Source: Phytophthora colocasiae (taxonomy: Eukaryota; Oomycota; Peronosporomycetes; Peronosporales; Peronosporaceae). From it: 64,000 nucleotides of DNA. Position numbers and translations under genes: made by a program. The DNA lies in NCBI GenBank assembly GCA_018806915.1, contig JAGKQI010000034.1, positions 744,001 to 808,000 on the forward strand, in the 5' to 3' direction. The notes under the pieces are model-generated. The model was not told the origin of the DNA, searched no databases, and saw only the letters and a list, made by a program, of their open reading frames with translations. Shown piece after piece: positions 21,612-33,539 of the stretch; the first letter of the stretch is position 1; each line of letters starts with the position of its first letter.

Positions 21612-22453
21612 CGGCGGGTGCTCATACGCTGCATCGCAGCTCGTAGCTCGGCTACTTCATCTTCAGCATAGCTGAGGTCCATGGGCTCGGGTCCCCCGGA
21701 CCCTGTGCTGTTAGCACCGACCCTCGACAACTTAAAGTTGTGTTCGGCATTCAATGCCACGCTGACAGCGTCCTCGAAGGTGCGAGGATTCTGACGGAAT
21801 GCCTCCGTCCTGGCCACGCCAGCTCGTAAACCTTCCATGAAGATGGTCACGGCGACCACCTCGGGTAGAGGGTCGGCAGCCATGCCGGCGATGAGCGTGC
21901 GCAGCTCTTGGACATAGTCCACCAGATCCTTCTTGCCCTGGCGACAAGCAAGGAAGCGTGACCGCACGCGATACGCCTGGTTAGGCGGAGCAAACACTTG
22001 CGTGAGCTTGGCCTTCAGCTCACCCCAAGTGGGGAAGGCCGTTTCTACCGACGTCCCAGACGTCAGGGCCCATTCTCGTGCTCGCCCTTCGAGCTTAGAG
22101 ATGGCGAACGCCACGCGTTGGCCTTCCAACTGGAGCATAGCGGCCCCCATGGCCATTTCGACCTCTCGGGTCCACAACAGGAGGTTCTCTCCTTCGTGTC
22201 CGTGAAAGGTCTTCACGCTGAGCGTGACGGGCTTAGCTCTTGGAGCGGGGGTAACCCCTTTTACATTCCGCTGAATGTGCTCGACGAAAGCGTTTTCGTA
22301 CGAGGCAAATGCCTCGAGGCGCGCGTTGACGGCCTCCGGCCCTTGGGACGCAAGGTGCGCCATACCTTCAGGGCCCAGCAAGGACGTAAGCTTGTTAAGC
22401 GTGTCCCGCTGACTCGGAGTCAAGTGAGCGTATGCTTCTGGCTCCATTCTCAC
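21476..22453 (-). CDS. gag: Unit A gag, intact 325-codon frame
   Basis: Structural protein of the Gypsy family. The start [19 protein letters not shown] lies about 50 bases after the LTR and PBS. A gag core follows ([87 protein letters not shown]), then a CCHC knuckle [14 protein letters not shown] near residue 285. It ends at the TAG within the frameshift hairpin. This is the only full-length gag of the family in the window: unit B has single-base length differences, units C-F keep about 55 residues, and element 5 carries a stop and deletions. Confidence 0.9.
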   Translation of the reverse strand: MRMEPEAYAHLTPSQRDTLNKLTSLLGPEGMAHLASQGPEAVNARLEAFASYENAFVEHIQRNVKGVTPAPRAKPVTLSVKTFHGHEGENLLLWTREVEMAMGAAMLQLEGQRVAFAISKLEGRAREWALTSGTSVETAFPTWGELKAKLTQVFAPPNQAYRVRSRFLACRQGKKDLVDYVQELRTLIAGMAADPLPEVVAVTIFMEGLRAGVARTEAFRQNPRTFEDAVSVALNAEHNFKLSRVGANSTGSGGPEPMDLSYAEDEVAELRAAMQRMSTRRCYTCGSPTHLRPNCPLRKERAGQNGRNPVAGPALGSAQGNDGSQ

Positions 22454-22504
22454 AGAGAAACAGTCTTCAACTCAGGAGTTGGATTGACTACAAGTGCTAC
22501 CAGG

Positions 22505-22917
22505 TGCAGCGGGGCTGCGTAGGTGTGCACGGCACAGAGGAAGTTTAGTTGACTCGTAGAGTCCTGCTTGCAAGGCACTAGCCTTCGGTCCAATACAAGA
22601 ACCAAGTAGTCCACTAAATACGGGACTCACACAATCAGTGTCCCTATAATAAAGGAACTAACACTAATTATGTAAAATGCAAACTGATTTTTATTGACTT
22701 TATTGCCCTAATCCTAAATGTAACGGATTTAGTATCTAGCATACTAAATCCTAATCAAAATGCAATGTGTGGCTCTGAGCTAACTGCCAGCAACTGGCTA
22801 CATATGTGACGTGTGAGAAACACTATGTGTCGTACACAGATCTGTGACTTGTGACCTGGATGGTGTATACCACACCAACTGTAGCCAAGGCGCACAGCGC
22901 CGTGTAACCCCGTTACA
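22505..22917 (-). repeat. LTR shared by units A and B
   Basis: 413 bp. On the minus strand it runs TGTAAC to CTGCA. The unit A side shows two spacer bases (CC) and the PBS TGGTAGCACTTGTAG (complement of about 22488-22502). The unit B side shows the G-rich PPT (complement of about 22918-22930). It therefore serves as 5' LTR of A and 3' LTR of B. Confidence 0.92.
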
Positions 22918-22949
22918 CCCTCCCCCCCCCAAACCGTGGATACGGAGTA

Positions 22950-24840
22950 TCTACAACTGCAGACATAACTGCCTTGTCAAGGCCTGTCACCGGCAACTTT
23001 CCGATAAAAGAAATCTCTCAACGAGAGTGCGCGTGCGCGCTGGCTCAACGAGCACATTCTCCAATTCTCCCCAGCGAGCCAACCGCTCCTGAGGTGTCCC
23101 GTGACCAGGCGTTCACGCCTCAGCGCCTCAGCGCTTTCCGGTCTGAGCCCTCGGCTCCTCTCACGCTCTCCGTTTCGGAGTATTTCGCGGCGTCTCGCCT
23201 TCGCTATGGAGCGATGTTCAAGGCCAGCCCGACTACAAGTGGTAGCGGTGGGTCACCGTTCGAGTACACGACAGCGTCGCCGACGCGCGACCCAGGTCGC
23301 TCTCCTACGGAGGAAGGCGAGGTCGAAGTGGACTACGAGGAGTCCGAACTGGGCGATGCCCCTGCGTCTCCTGCTCCGGCGAGCTCTCGGACGACTCGGT
23401 CTGAGCTGCGCTCTCCACGTGATCCGCGTCGGTACTCAATTCCTCGGCAGCTGCGTCAGCCCAATCCATTCCCAGAGGGACCTTCGAGCCTCGTGCTCAA
23501 CGCGTTGCGCAACGCACCACCACTTCCTGCTCGCGATGAGCCAGAGTCGATCAGGGGCGTCGAGGACGCGATCACCAACCCACTGGATGAGGCGCAGGAG
23601 GCCTCTATGAGCGGTGCTCCAGAGTCACGTCGACCAGTCCAACGGGACATCGTGGGGACTTCGTCGCGACGCGACTACGGCTTCGAGCCTCGTGACCCTG
23701 CCGAGCAGGTGAAGCAATTGATGGCACAGCCAAACCTGCACGGTTACGCCATAGGCGCACCACCTCGCACGGTGACCAAGACTCAGCAACGGCAAGGGCT
23801 CCATGAGCGTTTCCTGACCCCGCAGGTGTGCGCACTCGCCGAGTATCGGCAACGCTTAGATAAGCAACGGCGACGGGAGTCTGTACCTCAGATGAGGACT
23901 TATCCACTCCTTCTCCAAACTGGAGAGACTACCCGGGACTACATGGTCCATGTGGCCACCTGGGCCGAGGCTTCACGTCGTTCGATCGCCTCATGGAGAG
24001 CTGCTCCGAGGTGGACGTCCGCCTCGCTCGAGGTCTACTCTTCCAGGCGAAGCTACGCGTGCGGCCCGGCCGCTTTTCTCGTCACACGACGGCAGTGGCT
24101 CCCGCCTCTCAGGCCACTATTCCTGCTTCGCAGGACGCTTCTCAGTCTCCGAAGGAGACTCACTGGCTGTGCCAGCCACGGACCAGAGCCTGAGCTCGGC
24201 TGCTAGTCCGTCAGCTTCTCACACTAGTGGTGAGAAGCGTGTGTCGACCGAGTGGTCGACCTCGAGCCCTTCGGGCGCCTCCGATCTTCGCGATCAAAAG
24301 CGTCCACGACGTCAGGGCAGTCCTGCCTCAGGGGCCCTTCAAACTCCCACGAGTTTTGGGAATGAGGATACCCACGCCACTTCACCAGATACTGGTTTCG
24401 ACTACGGTGGCGACGCCGCGCCATCAGGCGCTCCACGTGGTGATGGGGAGTCTCCTGCTCATCGAGCAACGGCGGAGGAGGCCGATTCGCTGCGGGACGC
24501 AATACTCGACGAGTGTGATGAGCGCTATCTGTCGCAGCGCGCCTGGTATCAACTCGATCACTCGATCGGTACTCTCCAGAGTCAGACTCAGTCTCTTCAG
24601 GGGAACGTGGAGAGCGTTTGGCATTCACATGCCCGTCTCGCTCATGACATGGAGGAGATTGAAAGCCGGGTGGCTTGGCTCGAAGGTCCTCAGTCTCTGA
24701 CCGCTCGCCTGCATCAGCAGGAGCTTCAGCTCGCCGAGCTGCGGGTCAGGTGACGATACTGCTGCAGATGACGCAGCCTGGGCGCGTGTCGTCGGCGCCA
24801 GCGCCTCCGCGCTCACCCCCGCGGGGTCCCGATATGGCTT
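22950..24840 (+). pseudogene. Opposite-strand ORF, unit B
   Basis: Same product as at 15150-17062. The first 410 codons are open from a TTG at 22974 to 24206; the Ser-rich and coiled-coil remainder is open from 23950 in another frame. The join is lost with the same 10-bp deletion seen in unit A and unit C. A missing G near 24745 ends the C-terminus early (LAELRVR). The head contains SPRDPRRYSIPRQLRQPNPFP and an acidic EEGEVEVDYEESE patch. The frame is open upstream to 22908, at the LTR edge, without an ATG. Confidence 0.6.
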
Positions 24841-27800
24841 AAGCAAGCCGACGTAGAACACAGGGTGTGTTCGCATCCGCTTTGGCAAGTCAAGCGTGTA
24901 TGCCAGGCCCTTCTTGGCCACGACCGTAAACGGTCCGATGAAACGCGGACGCAATTTCGTCTTAAAGACGCTCGACACTGCATGTGTAGGTAGGTTCTTA
25001 GCGTTTAATAAAACTTGGTCACCGACCTTAAATTCCCATACATTGCTTCTACCTTTTGCATCAGCTTGTTCCTTCTGAACGTCTTGGCTTTCAGCCATCG
25101 CGTCATGCACACGGCGTAATACGCTCAATCTCACCGAGAGGAAGTCATCGACTTGTTTACGCACGGCAGAAGGGCTGATATCAGCAAGCTCGGAGTCGAG
25201 CGACGGCACAGCCTCTCCCCCACTAAGCCCGAGGCCATCGCGTGGCGGCGTGAGCGGGACGCGCGGATGCGCAAGGCCATTCACGTAGAACTTGTTCATT
25301 GAGAACTCAACGAGAGGGGGCATAGCGCTCCAACGCTTCGGCGTTTCAGCGCATACGCTGCGGAAGATGTCCTCCAGGACGCGGTTCACGCGTTCGGTCT
25401 AACCGTCGGTCTGCGGATGGTCCGCTGTGCACATGTCCAGTCGAGTGCCCAGCACCTTGAAGACGGACGTCCAGAAGTGACCGTGAAACGGGGGTCTCGA
25501 TCCGAGACAATGGTCTCTGGCAGCCCATGCTGGCGGAAGACCCGATCGATGAAGATCGTCGCTGTACCAGCGCCATCGACGGTGTCCGGCACAGCCGCTA
25601 GGTGAGCCATCTTGCTCAGACGGTCAACAAAGACCACCACGCCCGTGTTGCCTGCCGAGTCCTTCGGCAGGCCAAACACAAAGTCCATACTCATGGACTG
25701 CCAACACCCAGTGGGTACAGGCAAGCTCGCCAAAGGCGCAGCCGCATGCGGCGAGGGTTTAACCCGCTGACACGTCTCGCACGTGTGCACATATGTGCTG
25801 ACCCACTTGTACATCTTCGGCCACCAGTACATGGAGCTCACCGAGCCGTAGGTCTTCTCGCGACCGAGGTGGCCGCCTGTGGGTGTGTCATGGGCCTCGT
25901 AGAGGATACGGTACTTTAGATCCTCATCGTGAGGAACCACCACACGTGGTGGGTCATCCTGACCCGTGCTGTAGTACAGCAGACCGCCTTCCAGGCTGTA
26001 GCGTTGGAGTCTCGCCTTTAGGCGTCGTGACAGAGTCACCTTTGAGTCCTTAAACTCATCGCTCCCTAGAGCTTGAAGCAGCGCGGCACAGGAGTCGTCC
26101 TGAGCGTACGCTGCTCGAACCATGTCCGTCACGGACGATGTCACCGAGGTGACATGAGATAACTCATAGTCCGGGCGACGTGATAACGCGTCAGCCTTCT
26201 GCCTGCCAGGCTTGTACTTCACCTCGAAGTTATACTCCGCAAAGAATGAGAGCCATCGGGCCATCCTCTGTGAGAGGTGGGGCGACTGCGTCGCGGTGCG
26301 TAGCGACGCATGATCCGTGTAGATCACGAATGGCTTGGAGCCGAGCAGGTGAACCCTGAATTTGACGAGAGCATACTTCATCGCAAGTAGCTCCTTGTCA
26401 TGAACTGGATAGTTCTTCTCAGCAGCCTTGAGCTGCCGAGACTCAAACGCAATGACGCGTTCGCGCCCGTCGGCGTCCGCTTGTAGCAAAGCACTGCCGA
26501 TGGCAAAGTCCGAGGCGTCACAGACGACGATGAACGGACGATCGGGGTCTGGCAACGCCAGTATCGGTGCCTGAAGCAGGCTATCCTTGATACAAGTGAA
26601 CGCACTCTCGTGCTCAGCACGCCATACCCATTCGGCATCCTTCTTAAGGAGATCCGTCAGTGGCCGAGCCAACTCAGCGTAGTTCTCGCTGTACTTGTGC
26701 AAGTAGTTGGCCAAGCCCAGCCACTTACGCAAGTCCTTCTGGTTCAAGGGAACCGGCCAGTCCACAATGGCCTTGACCTTAGCTGGATCAGCACGAAGGC
26801 CATGCTTCCCAATGAAGCACCCTAGGAAAGGGATTTCTTCCGCGCCAAAGACGCACTTGTCCGCGTTGGCGTACAATTTGTTCGTGCGCATGCACTCGAG
26901 CACAGCTCTCACGTGTTCCACGTGCACCTCAACGTCAGTCTTGCCGTGTTCGGCCTGACTGTGGACGAACACGTCGTCAAAGTACGTCTGTGCAAATGCC
27001 CGTAGGGGCCTGAACAACTGCGTCACTAGACGATTGAACGTTGCAGGCGCATTCGACAGCCCTTGGGGCATGACGAGCCACTCCCAGAGCATACCGCTCG
27101 GGGTGCTCACCGATGTAAGTGGAATATCACTGGCTCGCATGAGCAACTGATAGTAGCCATCGACTAAGTCGAGCGCACTGTACATGGTGCAGCCCACCAT
27201 GTTGTTCTGGAGAACATCCTTCCTAGGAATCGGTGTTTGCGCCGGAATTGTGGCAGCGTTGAGCTTATTAAAAGCGTGAACGATACGCCACTTGTCATGA
27301 CACAGAACGTTGGCGCGGAGTGCGGAGACTTGCTCTCGCGCACGAGACCCGCCGCGTGCTTCGCACGGAAGAAGGCGTCAATGACGTCGCATTGCTCTTT
27401 AGGAAGAGGCCACTGTCGGGTCACGCAGTATTTAGTTCCGGGACCCAAGTCTATCTCGTGACGAACGCCTCGGTCAGGAGGCAGGCCACTCGGTGGTTCC
27501 TTCGAGACAACGTCTCCATATTCCTTCAGCAAGGAGTAGAAGGGATCCGAGGGATTCTCGAGGATCTCCGATCCACTCGTGGCGTTCAACGCCTTCTTGA
27601 CTTCGGCCAAGACGGACTCGTCAACGAGGGATGATGAGTTTAACTCCTCTTCAGGTCGAACGATGACTACCTCGGCGAGTTCGCCAGCCTTCAAGGCATC
27701 GCCAAAGTCGGCGAAGGACATCCCTTCTAGCTCAAGGAGTTTGTCAACACTCGGCAGTTCGTCCAGCAGGACGCTGCCTTCGGCACTTCCGTCCACTCCA

Positions 27801-27856
27801 TCAACCAGAGTGTATAGCTGCCCACAGCCCTCCTGTGCGTCGTCACTCGACGTCAC
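24224..27856 (-). pseudogene. pol: Unit B pol: RT to chromodomain, broken
   Basis: RT, RNase H and integrase zinc region are open for 604 codons (27200 to 25386), longer than in unit A because the KWLGLANYL and HVRAVLECM regions are normal here. It shares with A the loss at CVRKPNGKW (near 27303), the lost G in PRFTG, the CAG to TAG before the catalytic Glu of integrase and the 30-bp loss near 25295. The GPY/F part is open from 25389 and the chromodomain from 24628, separated by a missing base near 24745. Inactive as it stands. Confidence 0.88.
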
Positions 27857-28211
27857 GGATGACTCAGACGCAGAGCGTCTCGCCCGAAGGGCCTTACGAC
27901 GTCTTCGCCTAGCCGAGGAACGTCTACTCGACGGAGTACGTGCCGTCGCACAAGTTTCGGCCTCACCAGGCCCAGTGTCGGAGACACTCAGCGACCTACT
28001 CGGTCGATTACCGATGTCGCTCAGCGGAGTACGTGCCGCCGCACAATCAATGACCGTAGCTGGTCCAATGTCAGAGACATTCAGCGATCGACTTGGTCCA
28101 CGACCAGCATCGCTCGGCGGAGTACGTACCGCCCCACAGGGATTACGTGGGCTCTGCCCACACGTTGACTCACTGTCAACCAGCGCTACGCGCTCAACAG
28201 GACTGCGGTCC

Positions 28212-29777
28212 TCACACTCGGTGCTGTCCGACCTCCAGCATCATAGCCGACTCGGCTCGATGCTCGCGCCAATAGCGCTTCTGCTTCCTAGCAGAGATGG
28301 GTTCATGACTCGCCAAAGCTCCACTAGGAGAGAAGTGCGTTGCACCTAAGGTCTTCGACCTCCAACCGATCCAGGGCTCGTGGCGCTCCAGCCACGCCAT
28401 ACCAAGGATGAGGTCGTACCTCGAATCCAGGTCCAAGACCAAGCAGCGTTCCACGCTGTCGAAGTCCAGGAACTTCAGCCGCAGGTCCATGGCGACCTTG
28501 GCTGCCGTGACACGGACGCCCGTCGCTAGACGGACAGTGACGGTGCCACCTCTTCGCGCTCGAAGCGCCTCAGCATATTGCTGACTACCCTCAACGGTGG
28601 AGCGTCTGACATAGTTGCCAGACGCTCCCGAATCGATCAACACGATCCCACGGCTTCTCGAAGCCCTTCACGTCCACATGGACGACCAGCAAGCCCTGCT
28701 TGCTCACACGTTCCGTGTTCAGAGCACGGAGCTCTTCGGGGCTGAGCCCCAGTGCCTCTCACGCACTGCAGAACTCAGTTCTTCCCCAGTAGACCGCCCC
28801 GCGTCTACTGGGAGCCGTCGTTTCCCTGGGCAGAGCCCAAAGCGGGACCCGCGACAGGGTTGCGGCCATTCTGGCCGGCGCGCTCTTTGCGCAGAGGGCA
28901 GTTGGGCCTCAGATGTGTGGGACTGCCACACGTATAGCACCGGCGGGTGCTCATACGCTGCATCGCAGCTCGTAGCTCGGCTACTTCATCTTCAGCATAG
29001 CTGAGGTCCATGGGCTGGGTCCCCGGACCCTGTGCTGTTAGCACCGACCCTCGACAACTTAAAGTTGTGTTCGGCATTCAATGCCACGCTGACAGCGTCC
29101 TCGAAGGTGCGAGGATTCTGACGGAATGCCTCCGTCCTGGCCACGCCAGCTCGTAAACCTTCCATGAAGATGGTCACGGCGACCACCTCGGGTAGAGGGT
29201 CGGCAGCCATGCCGGCGATGAGCGTGCGCAGCTCTTGGACATAGTCCACCAGATCCTTCTTGCCCTGGCGACAAGCAAGGAAGCGTGACCGCACGCGATA
29301 CGCCTGGTTAGGCGGAGCAAACACTTGCGTGAGCTTGGCCTTCAGCTCACCCCAAGTGGGGAAGGCCGTTTCTACCGACGTCCCAGACGTCAGGCCCATT
29401 CTCGTGCTCGCCCTTCGAGCTTAGAGATGGCGAACGCCACGCGTTGGCCTTCCAACTGGAGCATAGCGGCCCCCATGGCCATTTCGACCTCTCGGGTCCA
29501 CAACAGGAGGTTCTCTCCTTCGTGTCCGTGAAAGGTCTTCACGCTGAGCGTGACGGGCTTAGCTCTTGGAGCGGGGTAACCCTTTTACATTCCGCTGAAT
29601 GTGCTCGACGAAAGCGTTTTCGTACGAGGCAAATGCCTCGAGGCGCGCGTTGACGGCCTCCGGCCCTTGGGACGCAAGGTGCGCCATACCTTCAGGGCCC
29701 AGCAAGGACGTAAGCTTGTTAAGCGTGTCCCGCTGACTCGGAGTCAAGTGAGCGTATGCTTCTGGCTCCATTCTCAC
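28212..29777 (-). pseudogene. gag: Unit B gag and protease with single-base length differences
   Basis: The same proteins as unit A, but gag frames break at 29573 (G4/C3 where A has G5/C4), 29394 (one G fewer) and 29017-29024 (two bases fewer), and protease breaks at 28647 (one C more) and 28721 (one A fewer). The active site DSGASGNYV, the knuckle [14 protein letters not shown] and the frameshift cassette at 28785-28826 are kept. Nearly all differences are homopolymer lengths, so they may be consensus errors rather than real mutations. Confidence 0.82.
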
Positions 29778-29828
29778 AGAGAAACAGTCTTCAACTCAGG
29801 AGTTGGATTGACTACAAGTGCTACCAGG

Positions 29829-30240
29829 TGCAGCGGGGCTGCGTAGGTGTGCACGGCACAGAGGAAGTTTAGTTGACTCGTAGAGTCCTGCTTGCAAGGC
29901 ACTAGCCTTCGGTCCAATACAAGAACCAAGTAGTCCACTAAATACGGGACTCACACAATCAGTGTCCCTATAATAAAGGAACTAACACTAATTATGTAAA
30001 ATGTAAACTGATTTTTATTGACTCTATTGCCCTAATCCTAATGTAACGGATTTAGTATCTAGCATACTAAATCCTAATCAAAATGCAATGTGTGGCTCTG
30101 AGCTAACTGCCAGCAACTGGCTACATATGTGACGTGTGAGAAACACTATGTGTCGTACACAGATCTGTGACTTGTGACCTGGATGGTGTATACCACACCA
30201 ACTGTAGCCAAGGCGCACAGCGCCGTGTAACCCCGTTACA
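29829..30240 (-). repeat. LTR shared by units B and C
   Basis: 412 bp with the same borders as 22505-22917. PBS lies on the unit B side and PPT on the unit C side, as expected for a shared LTR. Confidence 0.92.
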
Positions 30241-30279
30241 CCCTCCCCCCCCCAAACCGTGGATACGGAGTATCTACAA

Positions 30280-32169
30280 CTGCAGACATAACTGCCTTGT
30301 CAAGGCCTGTCACCGGCAACTTTCCGATAAAAGAAATCTCTCAACGAGAGTGCGCGTGCGCGCTGGCTCAACGAGCACATTCTCCAATTCTCCCCAGCGA
30401 GCCAACCGCTCCTGAGGTGTCCCGTGACCAGGCGTCTACGCCTCAGCGCCTCAGCGCTTTCCGGTCTGAGCCCTCGGCTCCTCTCACGCTCTCCGTTTCG
30501 GAGTATTTCGCGGCGTCTCGCCTTCGCTATGGAGCGATGTTCAAGGCCAGCCCGACTACAAGTGGTAGCGGTGGCTCACCGTTCGAGTACACGACAGCGT
30601 CGCCGACGCGCGACCCAGGTCGCTCTCCTACGGAGGAAGGCGAGGTCGAAGTGGACTACGAGGAGTCCGAACAGGGCGATGCCCCTGCGTCTCCTGCTCC
30701 GGCGAGCTCTCGGACGACTCGCTGGTCTGAGCTGCGCTCTCCACGTGATCCGCGTCGGTACTCAATTCCTCGGCAGCTGCGTCAGCCCAATCCATTCCCA
30801 GAGGGACCTTCGAGCCTCGTGCTCAACGCGTTGCGCAACGCACCACCACTTCCTGCTCGCGATGAGCCAGAGTCGATCAGGGGCGTCGAGGACGCGATCA
30901 CCAACCCACTGGATGAGGCGCAGGAGGCCTCTATGAGCGGTGCTCCAGAGTCACGTCGACCAGTCCAACGGGACATCGTGGGGACTTCGTCGCGACGCGA
31001 CTACGGCTTCGAGCCTCGTGACCCTGCCGAGCAGGTGAAGCAATTGATGGCACAGCCAAACCTGCACGGTTACGCCATAGGCGCACCACCTCGCACGGTG
31101 ACCAAGACTCAGCAACGGCAAGGGCTCCATGAGCGTTTCCTGACCCCGCAGGTGTGCGCACTCGCCGAGTATCGGCAACGCTTAGATAAGCAACGGCGAC
31201 GGGAGTCTGTACCTCAGATGAGGACTTATCCACTCCTTCTCCAAACTGGAGAGACTACCCGGGACTACATGGTCCATGTGGCCACCTGGGCCGAGGCTTC
31301 ACGTCGTTCGATCGCCTCATGGAGAGCTGCTCCGAGGTGGACGTCCGCCTCGCTCGAGGTCTACTCTTCCAGGCGAAGCTACGCGTGCGGCCCGGCCGCT
31401 TTTCTCGTCACACGACGGCAGTGGCTCCCGCCTCTCAGGCCACTATTCCTGCTTCGCAGGACGCTTCTCAGTCTCCGAAGGAGACTCACTGGCTGTGCCA
31501 GCCACGGACCAGAGCCTGAGCTCGGCTGCTAGTCCGTCAGCTTCTCACACTAGTGGTGAGAAGCGTGTGTCGACCGAGTGGTCGACCTCGAGCCCTTCGG
31601 GCGCCTCCGATCTTCGCGATCAAAAGCGTCCACGACGTCAGGGCAGTCCTGCCTCAGGGGCCCTTCAAACTCCCACGAGTTTTGGGAATGAGGATACCCA
31701 CGCCACTTCACCAGATACTGGTTTCGACTACGGTGGCGACGCCGCGCCATCAGGCGCTCCACGTGGTGATGGGGAGTCTCCTGCTCATCGAGCAACGGCG
31801 GAGGAGGCCGATTCGCTGCGGGACGCAATACTCGACGAGTGTGATGAGCGCTATCTGTCGCAGCGCGCCTGGTATCAACTCGATCACTCGATCGGTACTC
31901 TCCAGAGTCAGACTCAGTCTCTTCAGGGGAACGTGGAGAGCGTTTGGCATTCACATGCCCGTCTCGCTCATGACATGGAGGAGATTGAAAGCCGGGTGGC
32001 TTGGCTCGAAGGTCCTCAGTCTCTGACCGCTCGCCTGCATCAGCAGGAGCTTCAGCTCGCCGAGCTGCGGGGTCAGGTGACGATACTGCTGCAGATGACG
32101 CAGCCTGGGCGCGTGTCGTCGGCGCCAGCGCCTCCGCGCTCACCCCCGCGGGGTCCCGATATGGCTTAA
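30280..32169 (+). pseudogene. Opposite-strand ORF, unit C
   Basis: The N-terminal 411 codons (30297-31532) carry one extra codon relative to B (TTRWSELRS near 30722). The C-terminal part is open from 31276 to a natural stop at 32169 (RSPPRGPDMA), and the coiled-coil segment is complete. Only the shared 10-bp loss near 31300 splits it. On the other strand the chromodomain end of pol is open over the same bases (31550-32169). Confidence 0.6.
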
Positions 32170-33239
32170 GCAAGCCGACGTAGAACACAGGGTGTGTTCG
32201 CATCCGCTTTGGCAAGTCAAGCGTGTATGCCAGGCCCTTCTTGGCCACGACCGTAAACGGTCCGATGAAACGCGGACGCAATTTCGTCTTAAAGACGCTC
32301 GACACTGCATGTGTAGGTAGGTTCTTAGCGTTTAATAAAACTTGGTCACCGACCTTAAATTCCCATACATTGCTTCTACCTTTTGCATCAGCTTGTTCCT
32401 TCTGAACGTCTTGGCTTTCAGCCATCGCGTCATGCACACGGCGTAATACGCTCAATCTCACCGAGAGGAAGTCATCGACTTGTTTACGCACGGCAGAAGG
32501 GCTGATATCAGCAAGCTCGGAGTCGAGCGACGGCACAGCCTCTCCCCCACTAAGCCCGAGGCCATCGCGTGGCGGCGTGAGCGGGACGCGCGGATGCGCA
32601 ATGACATTCACGTAGAACTTGTTCATTGAGAACTCAACGAGAGGGGGCATAGCGCTCCAACGCTTCGGCGTTTCCAGCGCATACGCTGCGGAGGATGTCC
32701 TCCAGGACGCGGTTCACGCGTTCGGTCTAACCGTCGGTCTGCGGATGGTCCGCTGTGCACATGTCCAGTCGAGTGCCCAGCACCTTGAAGACGGACGTCC
32801 AGAAGTGACCGTGAAACGGGGGTCTCGATCCGAGACAATGGTCTCTGGCAGCCCATGCTGGCGGAAGACCCGATCGATGAAGATCGTCGCTGTACCAGCG
32901 CCATCGACGGTGTCCGGCACAGCCGCTAGGTGAGCCATCTTGCTCAGACGGTCAACAAAGACCACCACGCCCGTGTTGCCTGCCGAGTCCTTCGGCAGGC
33001 CAAACACAAAGTCCATACTCATGGACTGCCAACACCCAGTGGGTACAGGCAAGCTCGCCAAAGGCGCAGCCGCATGCGGCGAGGGTTTAACCCGCTGACA
33101 CGTCTCGCACGTGTGCACATATGTGCTGACCCACTTGTACATCTTCGGCCACCAGTACATGGAGCTCACCGAGCCGTAGGTCTTCTCGCGACCGAGGTGG
33201 CCGCCTGTGGGTGTGTCATGGGCCTCGTAGAGGATACGG
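31550..33239 (-). pseudogene. pol: Unit C pol, 3' part up to the pogo insertion
   Basis: The chromodomain and GPY/F region are open for 366 codons (32650 to 31550). The integrase core lies at 32714-33239 with the same lost G after PRFT and the same CAG to TAG before the catalytic Glu as in A and B. At 33240 the sequence is interrupted by the pogo element inside the region just before the zinc motif (EDLKYRILYEAHD); it resumes at 35358. Confidence 0.87.
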
Positions 33240-33375
33240 TACCGCATAACTCCTGTCCTAGGCGAACCGCAATGTTCACAGTTTGTGATAGGGTTGAAGT
33301 GTATGTAACATGACACCTCCGAATTAGATGCTAATCGCTAGCAATTGTCCGATTATTTAGTGCGTAAAAAAAATA

Positions 33376-33448
33376 TGGACACGACGGGAATCGAACCCGT
33401 GTCCATCCGCATAAAACGCGGTGCTCTTGCCAATTGAGCTACGTGCCC
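33376..33448 (-). tRNA. tRNA-like gene, probable anticodon UUU (Lys)
   Basis: 73 nt on the minus strand. The 7-bp acceptor GGGCACG/CGTGTCC has one G-U pair and discriminator A. D arm GCTC/GAGC and T arm ACGGG/CCCGT with loop TTCGATT are all regular. Pol III signals are intact: A box TAGCTCAATTGG and B box GGTTCGATTCC. A run of eight T follows the 3' end within a few bases, a Pol III terminator. The anticodon arm is odd: CCGC/GCGG gives only four pairs with an A-A mismatch above and loop GTTTTAT, read as UUU. It could be a functional Lys gene, a variant or a tRNA-derived relic. It lies wholly inside the pogo element. Confidence 0.75.
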
Positions 33449-33539
33449 AAGCTCGCTTGGTTACCTTCGCAAATGAACCATATTTAAACAAAGAAAAAAA
33501 TGCGTAAATTTTATTCAGTTATAATATGCATACTAGAAT

